Positions 26,155 through 34,233 of a stretch of DNA of 64,000 nt are shown here, one piece after another (positions within the stretch are counted from its first letter, which is position 1; every line of letters starts with the position of its first letter). Origin of the DNA: Anaerolineales bacterium (GTDB lineage: Bacteria; Chloroflexota; Anaerolineae; 4572-78; J111); assembly GCA_015075405.1 (NCBI GenBank), contig JABTUK010000003.1:1302001-1366000 (forward strand), written 5' to 3'. Below the pieces are notes generated by a model. That model did not search any database and was not told the origin of the DNA. It was given only the letters and a program-made list of their open reading frames with translations. The translations under genes and the position numbers were made by a program.

Positions 26155-27237
26155 TCATCTGCGCCGCCGCCTGAACAGCCCCCGCCGAAACGGCAGCGAC
26201 CGGTCAGAAGACCAGGGGGCGTATGGAGCCATAATCAGCCGGGCCAGGGCCAGCAGAACCGCGTCGTAATTGACCCGCCAGCCGGCAAAATTGCGCCAGG
26301 CTTCGTCACGGTCGGGTTTGAGGGGAACGCCCTCCTCAGCCAGGCGGTCATAAACGGCGTCAAACTCATCACGACTGATGCTGATGGGGTCGCCGGGTTG
26401 GGGGTTGGGATTGTAAGGGATGTCAAAAAAATCGGCAATCCGGCGCAGGGCGATGTATCCGGCTCGCAGGCACAACTGCGCCTCCGCTTCTCGCGGCACA
26501 TCTATAGTCGAGTCGACCAGCGCCGCCGCATCGAGCACCGTCCCGGCGGCGGTGATCCATGAGTGCTGGGGCTGGGGCGAACGAAAGAAGACCAGCGCCG
26601 CCAGCGAGGTGTGGCTTTCATCCAGTTCGACAAACCAATTCTCCCAGGCGGTCCACTGCGGGGTCAGGCGGTCCAGGCCGTGAATACGCTGAAAGCGGAG
26701 AATCATCTCCACGGCGGAAGGTGGGGTGCCGGCGCGCACCTCCAGCAAAGCGACAGCCGCCTCGCGCCGGGAGAAGGCCGAATACATAGTCGGCAGGTAG
26801 GCAATTAAGAGCGCAACCAAAATCAGGCCAATCGTGGCCTCAGAAAATTCCAAAAAGCCGGTGGGTAAATCGGTGGCGGGCACAAAACCCAGGGTAAAAA
26901 GGGCCGAGCCGCTGGCTAAAAAGGCCGCACTCCAGGGTCGCACGCCAATGGCCCAAAACATGCCCATATAACCGATTAAAATCAACGTTAGCCAAAAGGG
27001 GATTAATAAAATCAGGCTAATGGGTGCGTAAAGGGCCATGATCTGGTCGCGCTCTTCATACGATCTGGCTTTTTTGGCCCGCAGATCAAAAAAGAAACGG
27101 ATCGCCAGAAAAAGGAGCCGGCTTAAAAACTCTGGTGAAGCGCGGGGTAACACAAAGGTGCGGACAGCCGAAAGCGAAACATAAATAACCAAGACCAGGC
27201 CCGCTGCAAAAACCAAAACTCTGAGCAATAAATCCAT
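26155..27237 (-). CDS. membrane protein resembling a two-helix ion channel with cytosolic domain
   Basis: A 360-residue protein. It has an N-terminal helix (VLVFAAGLVLVIYVSLSAV), then two helices at about 70-95 and 125-150 enclosing SGSALFTLGFVPATDLPTG, which resembles a potassium-channel pore helix and filter (T-L-G-F instead of T-V-G-Y-G). A roughly 200-residue soluble C-terminal domain follows, ending in an arginine cluster. The filter is not canonical, so conduction of K+ is not assured. I do not recognise the soluble domain. It is the upstream neighbour of the DNA methylase. Confidence 0.6.
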   Translation of the reverse strand: MDLLLRVLVFAAGLVLVIYVSLSAVRTFVLPRASPEFLSRLLFLAIRFFFDLRAKKARSYEERDQIMALYAPISLILLIPFWLTLILIGYMGMFWAIGVRPWSAAFLASGSALFTLGFVPATDLPTGFLEFSEATIGLILVALLIAYLPTMYSAFSRREAAVALLEVRAGTPPSAVEMILRFQRIHGLDRLTPQWTAWENWFVELDESHTSLAALVFFRSPQPQHSWITAAGTVLDAAALVDSTIDVPREAEAQLCLRAGYIALRRIADFFDIPYNPNPQPGDPISISRDEFDAVYDRLAEEGVPLKPDRDEAWRNFAGWRVNYDAVLLALARLIMAPYAPWSSDRSLPFRRGLFRRRRR

Positions 27238-27256
27238 AAATCGGCAACCTATATAT

Positions 27257-27320
27257 AAGGATGAAGGATGAAGGATGAAGGATGAAAATTTCCGCCCTCA
27301 TCCTTCTGCCTTCATCCTTT
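27257..27320. repeat. heptamer hairpin, GGATGAA family
   Basis: Four GGATGAA units, loop, then inverted arm ending CCTTCATCC. Same family as 1996-2065 and the copy in priA. Confidence 0.8.
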
Positions 27321-27444
27321 AGGCGGGCATAATATTAGCATAAGTTGGTCTGGCTAAAAAATGACCCGGATTTTGGCTAAATTTCGCAGTGACTTTAGTA
27401 TTAGGCGCGTTCAAGATTTAGATCGTCCAAATAAATTTGATCGG

Positions 27445-27500
27445 TGTGATGCGTGAAACGTGATACGTGAGGGTTTTTGCCTAGAATCATCACGTATCAG
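27445..27500. repeat. heptamer hairpin just before purE
   Basis: Arms GATGCGTGAAACGTGATACG and ATCACGTATC; it ends directly at the purE ribosome site (GGAGG), so the stem could influence purE translation. The rest of 27321-27444 shows no ORF or recognised regulatory RNA. Confidence 0.6.
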
Positions 27501-27509
27501 GAGGTAAAA

Positions 27510-28004
27510 ATGGAAACAAAACCGAGCGACTCCAGCCCGCTGGTGGGCATTATTATGGGCAGCATTTCCGATTTGGAGACCATGCGTGGCGCGGCTGAGA
27601 TATTGGAGCAGTTTGAAATTTCTTACGAACTGCGGGTAGTGTCGGCTCACCGCACCCCGGATTTGATGGTCGAGTATGCTTCGAGCGCGGCGGAGCGCGG
27701 CCTGGAGGTGATTATCGCCGGAGCAGGCGGGGCGGCTCACTTGCCGGGCATGACCGCGGCGATGACCACCCTGCCGGTGATCGGCGTGCCGGTGCAAAGT
27801 AAAGCGTTGCACGGGCTGGACTCGCTGCTCTCGATTGTCCAGATGCCGGCCGGGGTGCCGGTAGCCACCATGGCCATTGGCAATGCCAAAAATGCCGGAT
27901 TGATGGCCGCCAGAATTTTGGGCCTCAAATATCCGGCCATCGCCGACAAGTTAAAGCTTTACGCCGAAACGGTGGCTAATGAAGTCAAATCGCTTAAGAT
28001 TTAA
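27510..28004 (+). CDS. purE: N5-carboxyaminoimidazole ribonucleotide mutase
   Basis: A 164-residue protein from the ATG at 27510, 5 nt after GGAGG. Class I PurE motifs are intact: GSISDLETM (residues 14-22), SAHRTPD with the catalytic His, and AGGAAHLPGM. It moves the carboxylate of N5-CAIR to give CAIR in purine synthesis. Its partner PurK is encoded at the window start, about 27 kb away and on the other strand. A heptamer hairpin lies immediately before its ribosome site. Confidence 0.96.
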   Translation: METKPSDSSPLVGIIMGSISDLETMRGAAEILEQFEISYELRVVSAHRTPDLMVEYASSAAERGLEVIIAGAGGAAHLPGMTAAMTTLPVIGVPVQSKALHGLDSLLSIVQMPAGVPVATMAIGNAKNAGLMAARILGLKYPAIADKLKLYAETVANEVKSLKI

Positions 28005-28006
28005 GA

Positions 28007-28128
28007 TAACTGCTCAGGCATGTCATTTCGACCGGAGGGAGAAATCCCCAACGCCTTACTTTTAACTGTTGCGCCCTGGGGATTTCTCGACCTTCGGTCT
28101 CGAAATGACATGAGCCTGAGTAGTAACG
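28007..28128. repeat. MITE-like repeat family A, copy 3
   Basis: TAACTGCTCAGGCATGTC... at the left, ...GACATGAGCCTGAGTAGTAA at the right; about 122 bp, begins 3 nt after the purE stop. Confidence 0.82.
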
Positions 28129-28159
28129 AAACTTGAATAGGGCCTTGGGAAGAATAGCC

Positions 28160-29026
28160 ATGACTAAAATTGCTTTTATCGGCACAGGCATTATGGGCGC
28201 GGGGATGGCTCACTGCCTGTTGAAGGCCGGCTACAAGGTCACAGCTTATAACCGGACTGCCGCCAAAATTCGGCCCTTGCTGGAAGCCGGGGCCACGGGC
28301 GCAGCGACGCCCGGTGAAGCTGCCGCAGACGCCGACGTAATTATCTCGATTGTCGGCGATGACCCCGCCTCGAAAGAGGTTTGGCTGGGCCCAGAGGGCG
28401 TGCTGACCGGCCGGCCCAAACCGGGCGCGATTGCGATTGAAAGCACCACCGTCTCGTTGGGCTGGGTCAAGGAACTGCACCAGGCGGTCACTGCCGCCGG
28501 GCTGCGCTTTATTGATTGCCCCGTTACCGGCGGGCGGCCCGGCGCGGAAAACGGCACGCTGACCCTGCTGGTCGGGGCGGACGAGGTTACATTGGCCGAA
28601 GCTCGCCCGGTGCTGGAAGCTTACAGCCAGGAGATCATTCACTTTGGCCCGCCGGGGGCAGGCACAGCTTACAAAATGGTTGTCAATCTCATGGCTGCGG
28701 CCCAGGCCGTCGCCCTGGCCGAGGGTCTACTGCTGGCCGAAAAAGCCGGGTTGGACCTGGAACTAGTGGTACAGGGTTTGACCAGCGGCGCGGTCGGCAG
28801 CCCCCTGGTGCGAAACCACGCCACCCGCATGGTCAACAGCGCGCACGAGCCGGTCAACTTCTCGGTGCAGTGGATGCACAAAGACGCTGTTTACGCCCTC
28901 CAAATGGCCGCCGATGTGGGCCAGGCCATGCCGCTGTCGGCGGTGGCGGCGCAGCTTTACCGGCTGGCCCTGGCTAAAGGCTGGGGCGAGCAAAATATGA
29001 GCGCGGTGATCGAGGGCCTGCGCTAA
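28160..29026 (+). CDS. NAD(P)-dependent beta-hydroxyacid dehydrogenase (3-hydroxyisobutyrate dehydrogenase family)
   Basis: A 288-residue protein from the ATG at 28160. It has the Rossmann motif IAFIGTGIMGAGMA, the substrate-binding DCPVTGGRPGAENGTL, the catalytic Lys in GTAYKMVVNLM and the helical C-terminal domain HKDAVYALQMA. The family oxidises 3-hydroxyisobutyrate, tartronate semialdehyde, glyoxylate-type or related beta-hydroxy acids; the exact substrate is unclear. It has the GNHR-less C-terminus typical of the 2-hydroxy-3-oxopropionate/GLYR branch. Repeats flank it on both sides, so it is probably monocistronic. Confidence 0.9.
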   Translation: MTKIAFIGTGIMGAGMAHCLLKAGYKVTAYNRTAAKIRPLLEAGATGAATPGEAAADADVIISIVGDDPASKEVWLGPEGVLTGRPKPGAIAIESTTVSLGWVKELHQAVTAAGLRFIDCPVTGGRPGAENGTLTLLVGADEVTLAEARPVLEAYSQEIIHFGPPGAGTAYKMVVNLMAAAQAVALAEGLLLAEKAGLDLELVVQGLTSGAVGSPLVRNHATRMVNSAHEPVNFSVQWMHKDAVYALQMAADVGQAMPLSAVAAQLYRLALAKGWGEQNMSAVIEGLR

Positions 29027-29132
29027 GTGATTGTCCAAAAATAAGTTCCCTCAAGTTCCTATGAGTTCCCTTAGTTCCCTGGGAACTCATAGGAACTCAA
29101 AACGGGAAGTAAATTTTAGACGTTTACTAACT
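29021..29132. repeat. repeat family C, copy 1
   Basis: Starts at the dehydrogenase stop codon (CTAAGTGATTGTCC), contains AGTTCCTATGAGTTCCC-loop-GGGAACTCATAGGAACT and ends CGGGAAGTAAA...GACGTTTACTAA. A second copy is at 50860-50968 with the 10-bp loop inverted. Confidence 0.85.
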
Positions 29133-29238
29133 TCCTGTACGAAAGAACAGCGGTGCGCTGTCCTTTTTGCCTCAGCTCATCCAACTTATGGTGGATGCAA
29201 CCAGCGTTGGGTTTGGGTATAATCAGGGTGAAACCCAG

Positions 29239-29303
29239 CGAGGACGCGATGAGGCGATGAGGCGAAGAATCTTTCGCCTCATCGCCTCACGCCTCATCGC
29301 CTC
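29239..29303. repeat. GAGGCGAT-type hairpin
   Basis: GCGATGAGGCGATGAGGCGA pairs with TCGCCTCATCGCCTCACGCC; 7-8 nt period. It lies in the leader of the metallo-beta-lactamase gene. Confidence 0.75.
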
Positions 29304-29328
29304 TTTATTTACCAAGGAGATCAAACCA

Positions 29329-30150
29329 ATGCCCCATTACATTTGCACCACCTGTGGAGTCCAATTTTCGGCCACGGCTGAACCGCCGGAACACTGCCTC
29401 ATTTGTGAAGACGAGCGCCAGTATGTCAATCCCACAGGGCAGACCTGGATCACCCTGGCCGAACTGCGCGCCGACCATACCAACAGTTTCAAACCCCAGG
29501 AACCCAACCTGATTGGGATTGGCACGGAGCCGACCTTTGCCATCGGCCAGCGCGCCCTGCTTGTGCAGCGGCCCGAAGGCAATGTTTTGTGGGATTGTAT
29601 CTCGCTGATTGACCAGGCTACGATTGACCAGATTCAGGCGCTGGGCGGTCTGTCGGCCATTGCCATCTCCCACCCCCACTTTTACTCCGGCATGGTCGAA
29701 TGGAGCCACGCTTTTGGCGGCGTTCCGATCTACCTGCACGCGGCCAATCGAAAATGGGTTATGCGGCCCGACCCGGTTATCGTCTACTGGGACAGCCCCA
29801 CCTACTCATTGGGCCGGGGCTTGACCCTGATCAACGGCGGTGGTCACTTCCCCGGCAGCGCCATCCTCCACTGGGCCGATGGCGCGGAAGGACGCGGCGT
29901 TCTGCTCAGCGGCGACACGATTTTTGTGGTTCCCGACACCCGCTACGTGACCTTTATGTACAGCTATCCTAATTTCATTCCCTTGCCGGCCCCCGCCGTC
30001 GAGCGGATCGTTCAGGCTGTCGAGCCGTTTGCCTATGACCGGATTTACAGCATTTGGTTTGACCGGGTTGTTACGGCTGACGCGAAAGGAGCGGTCGCCC
30101 GCTCGAAGGCGCGCTATTTGCGGGCCATCAGCGAGGGCTTTGCTTCGTAA
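29329..30150 (+). CDS. metallo-beta-lactamase-fold protein with N-terminal zinc ribbon
   Basis: About 273 residues from the ATG at 29329, 8 nt after AAGGAGA; the open frame upstream is repeat. Residues 1-35 form a rubredoxin-like zinc ribbon (CTTCGVQF...CLICEDERQ). The rest is an MBL fold with SHPHFYSGMVEW where the HxHxDH motif would be (HPH kept, Asp replaced), GGHFPGS and LSGDTIFV. Some metal ligands are therefore altered, and hydrolase activity is uncertain. Homologous proteins are usually called MBL-fold hydrolases of unknown substrate. Confidence 0.8.
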   Translation: MPHYICTTCGVQFSATAEPPEHCLICEDERQYVNPTGQTWITLAELRADHTNSFKPQEPNLIGIGTEPTFAIGQRALLVQRPEGNVLWDCISLIDQATIDQIQALGGLSAIAISHPHFYSGMVEWSHAFGGVPIYLHAANRKWVMRPDPVIVYWDSPTYSLGRGLTLINGGGHFPGSAILHWADGAEGRGVLLSGDTIFVVPDTRYVTFMYSYPNFIPLPAPAVERIVQAVEPFAYDRIYSIWFDRVVTADAKGAVARSKARYLRAISEGFAS

Positions 30151-30249
30151 AGCATTAGAGACCGTCCTCGATGTGTCATTTCGAGCGACGAAGGAGCGAG
30201 AAATCCTTCCGAAGTCACTATTTCGTGATATTCGTGATTGAAACCGCCG

Positions 30250-30999
30250 ATGAAAACAGACGCTTATCTCCAACGCCTCAACTACACCGGCCCGCTCGAC
30301 CCGACCGCCGAGACGCTGCGGGCGCTGCATCAGGCTCACCTGCTGGCCGTCCCCTTTGAAAACTTGGACATCCACCTGGGCCGGCCCATTGTCCCCGACG
30401 AAGCCGCTTTTTACTACAAAATTGTCGAGCAGCGGCGCGGCGGCTTTTGTTATGAACTCAACGGGCTGTTTGCCTGGCTGCTGCGTCAATTGGGCTTTGA
30501 GGTGACCCTGCTCTCGGCCCGCGTGGCGAACGGCAATGGAAGCTTTGGCCCGGAGTTTGACCACCTGACCCTGCTGGTGCAGCTTGAAGAGCGTTGGCTG
30601 GCTGATGTCGGCTTTGGCGACTGCTTCCGCGCCCCACTGCGGCTGGATGAACCGGGCGAGCAGGTTCAATCGCTGGGCGCTTACCGGCTGACCACTGAAG
30701 GAACTGAGTGGGTCTTGTGGGAACTTTCTGGGGAACTTGGCTGGCAGCCGCAGTACCAATTTACCCTCCAACCGCGCCAATTGACCGATTTCGCCGAAAT
30801 GTGCCGCATCCAGCAAACCGCGCCGGAATCGCACTTTACCCGGCAGCGCATCTGCTCTATCGCCACCCCGGCCGGCCGGGTCAGCTTGAGCGATAATCGG
30901 CTGATTATCACATCGAATGGCCGGCGGGAGGAGCGATCGCTGGCGGATGAGGCAGAGGTTCAAGCGGCGCTGGCGGATTGGTTTGGGGTTACAACTTAA
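30250..30999 (+). CDS. arylamine N-acetyltransferase
   Basis: A 249-residue protein. The full catalytic triad is visible: Cys in RRGGFCYELN (near residue 69), His in FDHLTLLV (near 107) and Asp in LADVGFGD (near 122). NATs move acetyl (or another acyl) from CoA to arylamines, hydrazines or a natural amine, in the cytosol. ATG at 30250; a TTG at 30238 is in frame but less likely. A fragment of family A repeat (TGTCATTTCGAGCGA..., 30172-30212) lies just upstream. In actinobacterial polyketide clusters NAT relatives act as amide synthases, but no such cluster is present here. Confidence 0.93.
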   Translation: MKTDAYLQRLNYTGPLDPTAETLRALHQAHLLAVPFENLDIHLGRPIVPDEAAFYYKIVEQRRGGFCYELNGLFAWLLRQLGFEVTLLSARVANGNGSFGPEFDHLTLLVQLEERWLADVGFGDCFRAPLRLDEPGEQVQSLGAYRLTTEGTEWVLWELSGELGWQPQYQFTLQPRQLTDFAEMCRIQQTAPESHFTRQRICSIATPAGRVSLSDNRLIITSNGRREERSLADEAEVQAALADWFGVTT

Positions 31000-31001
31000 T
31001 C

Positions 31002-31095
31002 TCAGTGGATCCAAATTTCCCGTAGGGTGGCATCCCTATGCCACCCGCTGACGCATAGGGATGCGCCAGCTACGGTGAAAAATTGGATCTACTGA
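31002..31095. repeat. MITE-like repeat family D, copy 1
   Basis: Begins TCAGTGGATCCAAATTT and ends AAAATTGGATCTACTGA, imperfect terminal inverted repeats of about 17 bp; inner hairpin on GGCATCCCTATGCC. Copy 2 at 49530-49622 is nearly identical; a short relative lies at 6227-6288. Confidence 0.85.
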
Positions 31096-31119
31096 GACTA
31101 CAAGGCCAAACACCTCCGG

Positions 31120-33561
31120 CTATTCAAAAATATCCTGAAGCCCAAGTTTGCTACCAGGCGGCCGGTCAGAAGAAATAATCATTTTTTCTTGCTGCCATAC
31201 CTCTTCCAAATCCTTCGTTTGAGTGTTGGTCAAATGCCACGACAAAGGGTCTTCCCGTGTCTTTATCCCGGTTTCATCCTGAGCTTCTAAAACGGGCGGG
31301 GTGCATGTGTCCGGGTCAATATTTAAAAGCGGTTCAATGACCACCGTTCTTAAATGGACTCGGTCCTGTTCAGTCTTTTGTTGAGCAAAGCGCGCATTCC
31401 AGGATTTAATGAAACGATGAAGCTCAATTTCATTCCGCGAGAGCGCCACCCCGTTTCTAATATTCAACAAACCCTGCAGCGGGCCGACAAAGGCAGACGC
31501 CGCGCCCCCATCATTTTTATAACAAGTTCGGCCGGCCTTAGGCGAGGCCCGCAGTTGGATAATAATCACTTTCTCGAACTCAAGGCCAGCCTGCGGGTTT
31601 AATCGGGCTTGCAACACCGGCTCCAACCAATCCAGCGCGGATGTCACCCCAAAATTATCATAATATCCCCCATCAATAATATGATATTGCTGCCAGGGCT
31701 GCCGAAATTCTAAATCCTTTAAGTCGCCTTTATCGCCAATTTTAGCCCGCGCCGCCGGGGTAACATAAGGAAAGGCCGCAGAGAGCCGGGCTGCCGTCCA
31801 GAGATTTAAATCCGCTTCGTGGGTTTTATCCAAATCATTACCTTTTAACAAAATCTCTGTCAGGGTATCGCCTCGTATTTCATTAAATGGCTCGTTCGAT
31901 TTTTCAAAATTAACCGGCGTAATCATCACCCGCCGGCCCGACTCCATCACGGTGGCATTAAAGATAAAAGCGGGTAAATAGCCATTTCGTATATCTTCTC
32001 TAAACGAGAGTATATTTCCCTGCTGGCACTTTCTTGGCTGCTCTACCTCATCTCTTTCCCCGGCAATTTCCTGCCATTCGCTTTCAAGCAGCGTACCACG
32101 ATCTGTAAGGCCCGGCGGCAGCAGCCCGCCCGACACCAGATGCCAGAAATCAAAAAAAGCAAAGCCATACATCACTGCCGCCAGGCTGGAAGTAGTAGAT
32201 TTCTGATAAACAGTATCAAGCACCGTTTTAACTTCATTGTTATCTTTAGCTTCCCTATCCAGGGTTGAGTGGCACAACTCATCAAGGAAATAGGCCGCGC
32301 CTACCGTTCCTCCCGACACCGTACTCACCAGCCGGATTTCATCTATCAGTTCTGGTCTGGTAGCAATCAAATCTTTAAGGGCCAACGTCGTCCAGGCCGT
32401 GGCTTTAATACCGCCCCCCGAAGAAACAATCACCACCAGGTTATCTTTTTGCCGGCTTCCTTTGACCACATCCACCGGCGTCAGAGCCTCGGTAGGGGTA
32501 ATCCTGACTTCAAAAAAGTGATCGGTGTGGGTAAACGACGAGAGAATGACCATAAAAGCAAGGAACACAAACAAGGAGTTAACTCGGAACCGGGCCAGGT
32601 GAAAGTCAAGGGCGCTAAACGTCCAGATGAGAAAAAGGATGAGCAGGTAGGCATAAACCAAAGCCGGCATGGTATCAAACCGAAACTCAGTGGTCCAGGC
32701 AATGATCCCAGGGATAATGAGAAAACCAACCACCAGAATGGCCAGGAAATGTTTGGGGTTGATAAGGCGGAACTCCGTTTTTTCTTTGCCCAACACCGCC
32801 GGAACAAATTGGATAATCTTCCCCGCTTGAGATATTTTCCACCGCAGCCATTGAAATAAGCCACACAACCACGTTACCATCCTGGCCTTTTGCCAGACCC
32901 AGGTTGAGACAGGATCGGGCAGCAGTTTCAGCCCTTTCTCTTGATCTTCTATCAACAGCACCGCCGGGGTGCAGACCAGGATGATTATCAAATAGCCGCC
33001 AGCAAGTCCCAAAAGAGCAGCCGCTATGGCCCAATACCACTGTTCCGCATGAAAAATGACGATGACTGTTCCAGAAAGGGCGACCACACAAAAGTAAGCT
33101 ATAAGTTGGCCCCAGTACGCCTCGGCGCTAAAGAATTGATACATCTGCTCAGGAATAAAATCCTTACGCTTCTCGGTGTCGCTTTCCAATTGGTTAATAT
33201 CGGGGCCGTAGCGCGTTTCAATCCCTTCGATAATAAGCCCCTGGGTATATAATAAACTCCAGGTAGTCAGGGTGAGCACCAGGGTTGCCAACAGCACTCC
33301 GCCAAAGCCGAGGTCTACATAGACCCCACCCGTTATATTGTGGAAGGGAACAGTTGTATCCAGGATGGGAATTTTTGAGAACGTGGTGAAGGGGAGCAGG
33401 AGGAGCAGAAGGGCAAAGAAAATACCATACTTTAACGCCGCGATACTATTGAGGAACCTTTGAATATTTTCAACGGTTAATTTCTCTCTGAACCACGCTT
33501 TGAAGCGTTCTCCCCTGGAAACAGCCACCGCTTGCTCGGAATGAGCAGACATAACGCTCAT
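31120..33561 (-). CDS. patatin-like phospholipase with N-terminal membrane domain
   Basis: An 813-residue protein; ATG at 33561 with AAAGGAGG 6 nt upstream. The first 345 residues hold seven or so hydrophobic helices (GIFFALLLLLLPFTTF, VLLATLVLTLTTWSLLY, FLAILVVGFLIIPGIIAW and others). The C-terminal half is a patatin domain: oxyanion loop SSGGGIKA, nucleophile region STVSGGTVG (Thr replaces the first Gly of GxSxG) and the Asp of DGGYYDNFG. So a Ser/Asp acyl hydrolase facing the cytosol is expected, acting on membrane lipids. No neighbouring toxin, immunity or CBASS-type sensor gene was seen. It opens an AT-richer accessory stretch. Confidence 0.85.
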   Translation of the reverse strand: MSVMSAHSEQAVAVSRGERFKAWFREKLTVENIQRFLNSIAALKYGIFFALLLLLLPFTTFSKIPILDTTVPFHNITGGVYVDLGFGGVLLATLVLTLTTWSLLYTQGLIIEGIETRYGPDINQLESDTEKRKDFIPEQMYQFFSAEAYWGQLIAYFCVVALSGTVIVIFHAEQWYWAIAAALLGLAGGYLIIILVCTPAVLLIEDQEKGLKLLPDPVSTWVWQKARMVTWLCGLFQWLRWKISQAGKIIQFVPAVLGKEKTEFRLINPKHFLAILVVGFLIIPGIIAWTTEFRFDTMPALVYAYLLILFLIWTFSALDFHLARFRVNSLFVFLAFMVILSSFTHTDHFFEVRITPTEALTPVDVVKGSRQKDNLVVIVSSGGGIKATAWTTLALKDLIATRPELIDEIRLVSTVSGGTVGAAYFLDELCHSTLDREAKDNNEVKTVLDTVYQKSTTSSLAAVMYGFAFFDFWHLVSGGLLPPGLTDRGTLLESEWQEIAGERDEVEQPRKCQQGNILSFREDIRNGYLPAFIFNATVMESGRRVMITPVNFEKSNEPFNEIRGDTLTEILLKGNDLDKTHEADLNLWTAARLSAAFPYVTPAARAKIGDKGDLKDLEFRQPWQQYHIIDGGYYDNFGVTSALDWLEPVLQARLNPQAGLEFEKVIIIQLRASPKAGRTCYKNDGGAASAFVGPLQGLLNIRNGVALSRNEIELHRFIKSWNARFAQQKTEQDRVHLRTVVIEPLLNIDPDTCTPPVLEAQDETGIKTREDPLSWHLTNTQTKDLEEVWQQEKMIISSDRPPGSKLGLQDIFE

Positions 33562-34023
33562 GGTAAACCTCCTTTACCCATACATCCTTTAAACCAAGAA
33601 TTAAAAATAGGTGTACTCCCCTCTTTATAGCCGAAGGTGCTCAATTAATTCTCAATTTTGGTTTCTTCAATGAAGCTGGTTACTCTGTTGCGGTGGTTGC
33701 GGTTGGAGGAGGAGCAGCCGTGGTTTAGTTATGATACAACAAACAGCCCGGCGAAATCAAGCCCCCCGAAAGTCATAGGAGGTATACAAATTATGGCAAA
33801 ACTTATTTCGGATCACCGGGATTCTGGTCCCAAATTAAACTCATTTTACGGATTGTTACGGATTTGAATCCATAACAGACAACTGCTGGAATTAAATTCA
33901 CCGGATAGGGGGTTATGAATAAATATCCGTAACCAGCAAAATAAAGGTCTTCCCTTATTCTTGATAAGATGATATAATTCCGACCAAACTCTGGCTCCTT
34001 AAAGCGCAAGAGGGATTTACGTA
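33562..34023. other. gene-free stretch with repeat family E
   Basis: About 460 bp. At 33846-33936 it holds copy 1 of a repeat with GTTACGGATTTGAATCC at the left and AAATATCCGTAACCA at the right (copy 2 at 36641-36727). TATAAT at 33973-33978 could be a -10 box for the methyltransferase, but no good -35 is seen. A 69-codon ORF here has no family resemblance. Confidence 0.5.
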
Positions 34024-34233
34024 ATGGCAGAGCTTTTGGACTCGTTTGCAGATTATAAAGCTGAAGGGCATACCTGGATAACTTTGGCCAGGGAAGAGAA
34101 ATGGCGACAGGCGTACCAAAAACAAAATGGGGCGGTAATAATAACAACCCGACCCAGCCAGATAGCCAACCGGATCAATCGCTTGACGTATCTTTATCTT
34201 ATGAGGGCAAGCGAACCAACGCGGAAATTCTAG
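34024..34233 (+). CDS. small ORF overlapping the methyltransferase start, uncertain
   Basis: A 69-residue frame starting MAELLDSFADYKAEGHTWI with GAGGG 9 nt upstream. It overlaps the first 133 nt of the methyltransferase in another frame. Either it is a small upstream protein coupled to the methylase, a remnant of a longer gene, or noise. I do not recognise it. Confidence 0.3.
   Translation: MAELLDSFADYKAEGHTWITLAREEKWRQAYQKQNGAVIITTRPSQIANRINRLTYLYLMRASEPTRKF

Noticed and set aside
33658..33867. A 69-codon ORF before the DNA methyltransferase
   Set aside because: No ribosome site and no resemblance to a family; its 3' part lies in repeat family E.
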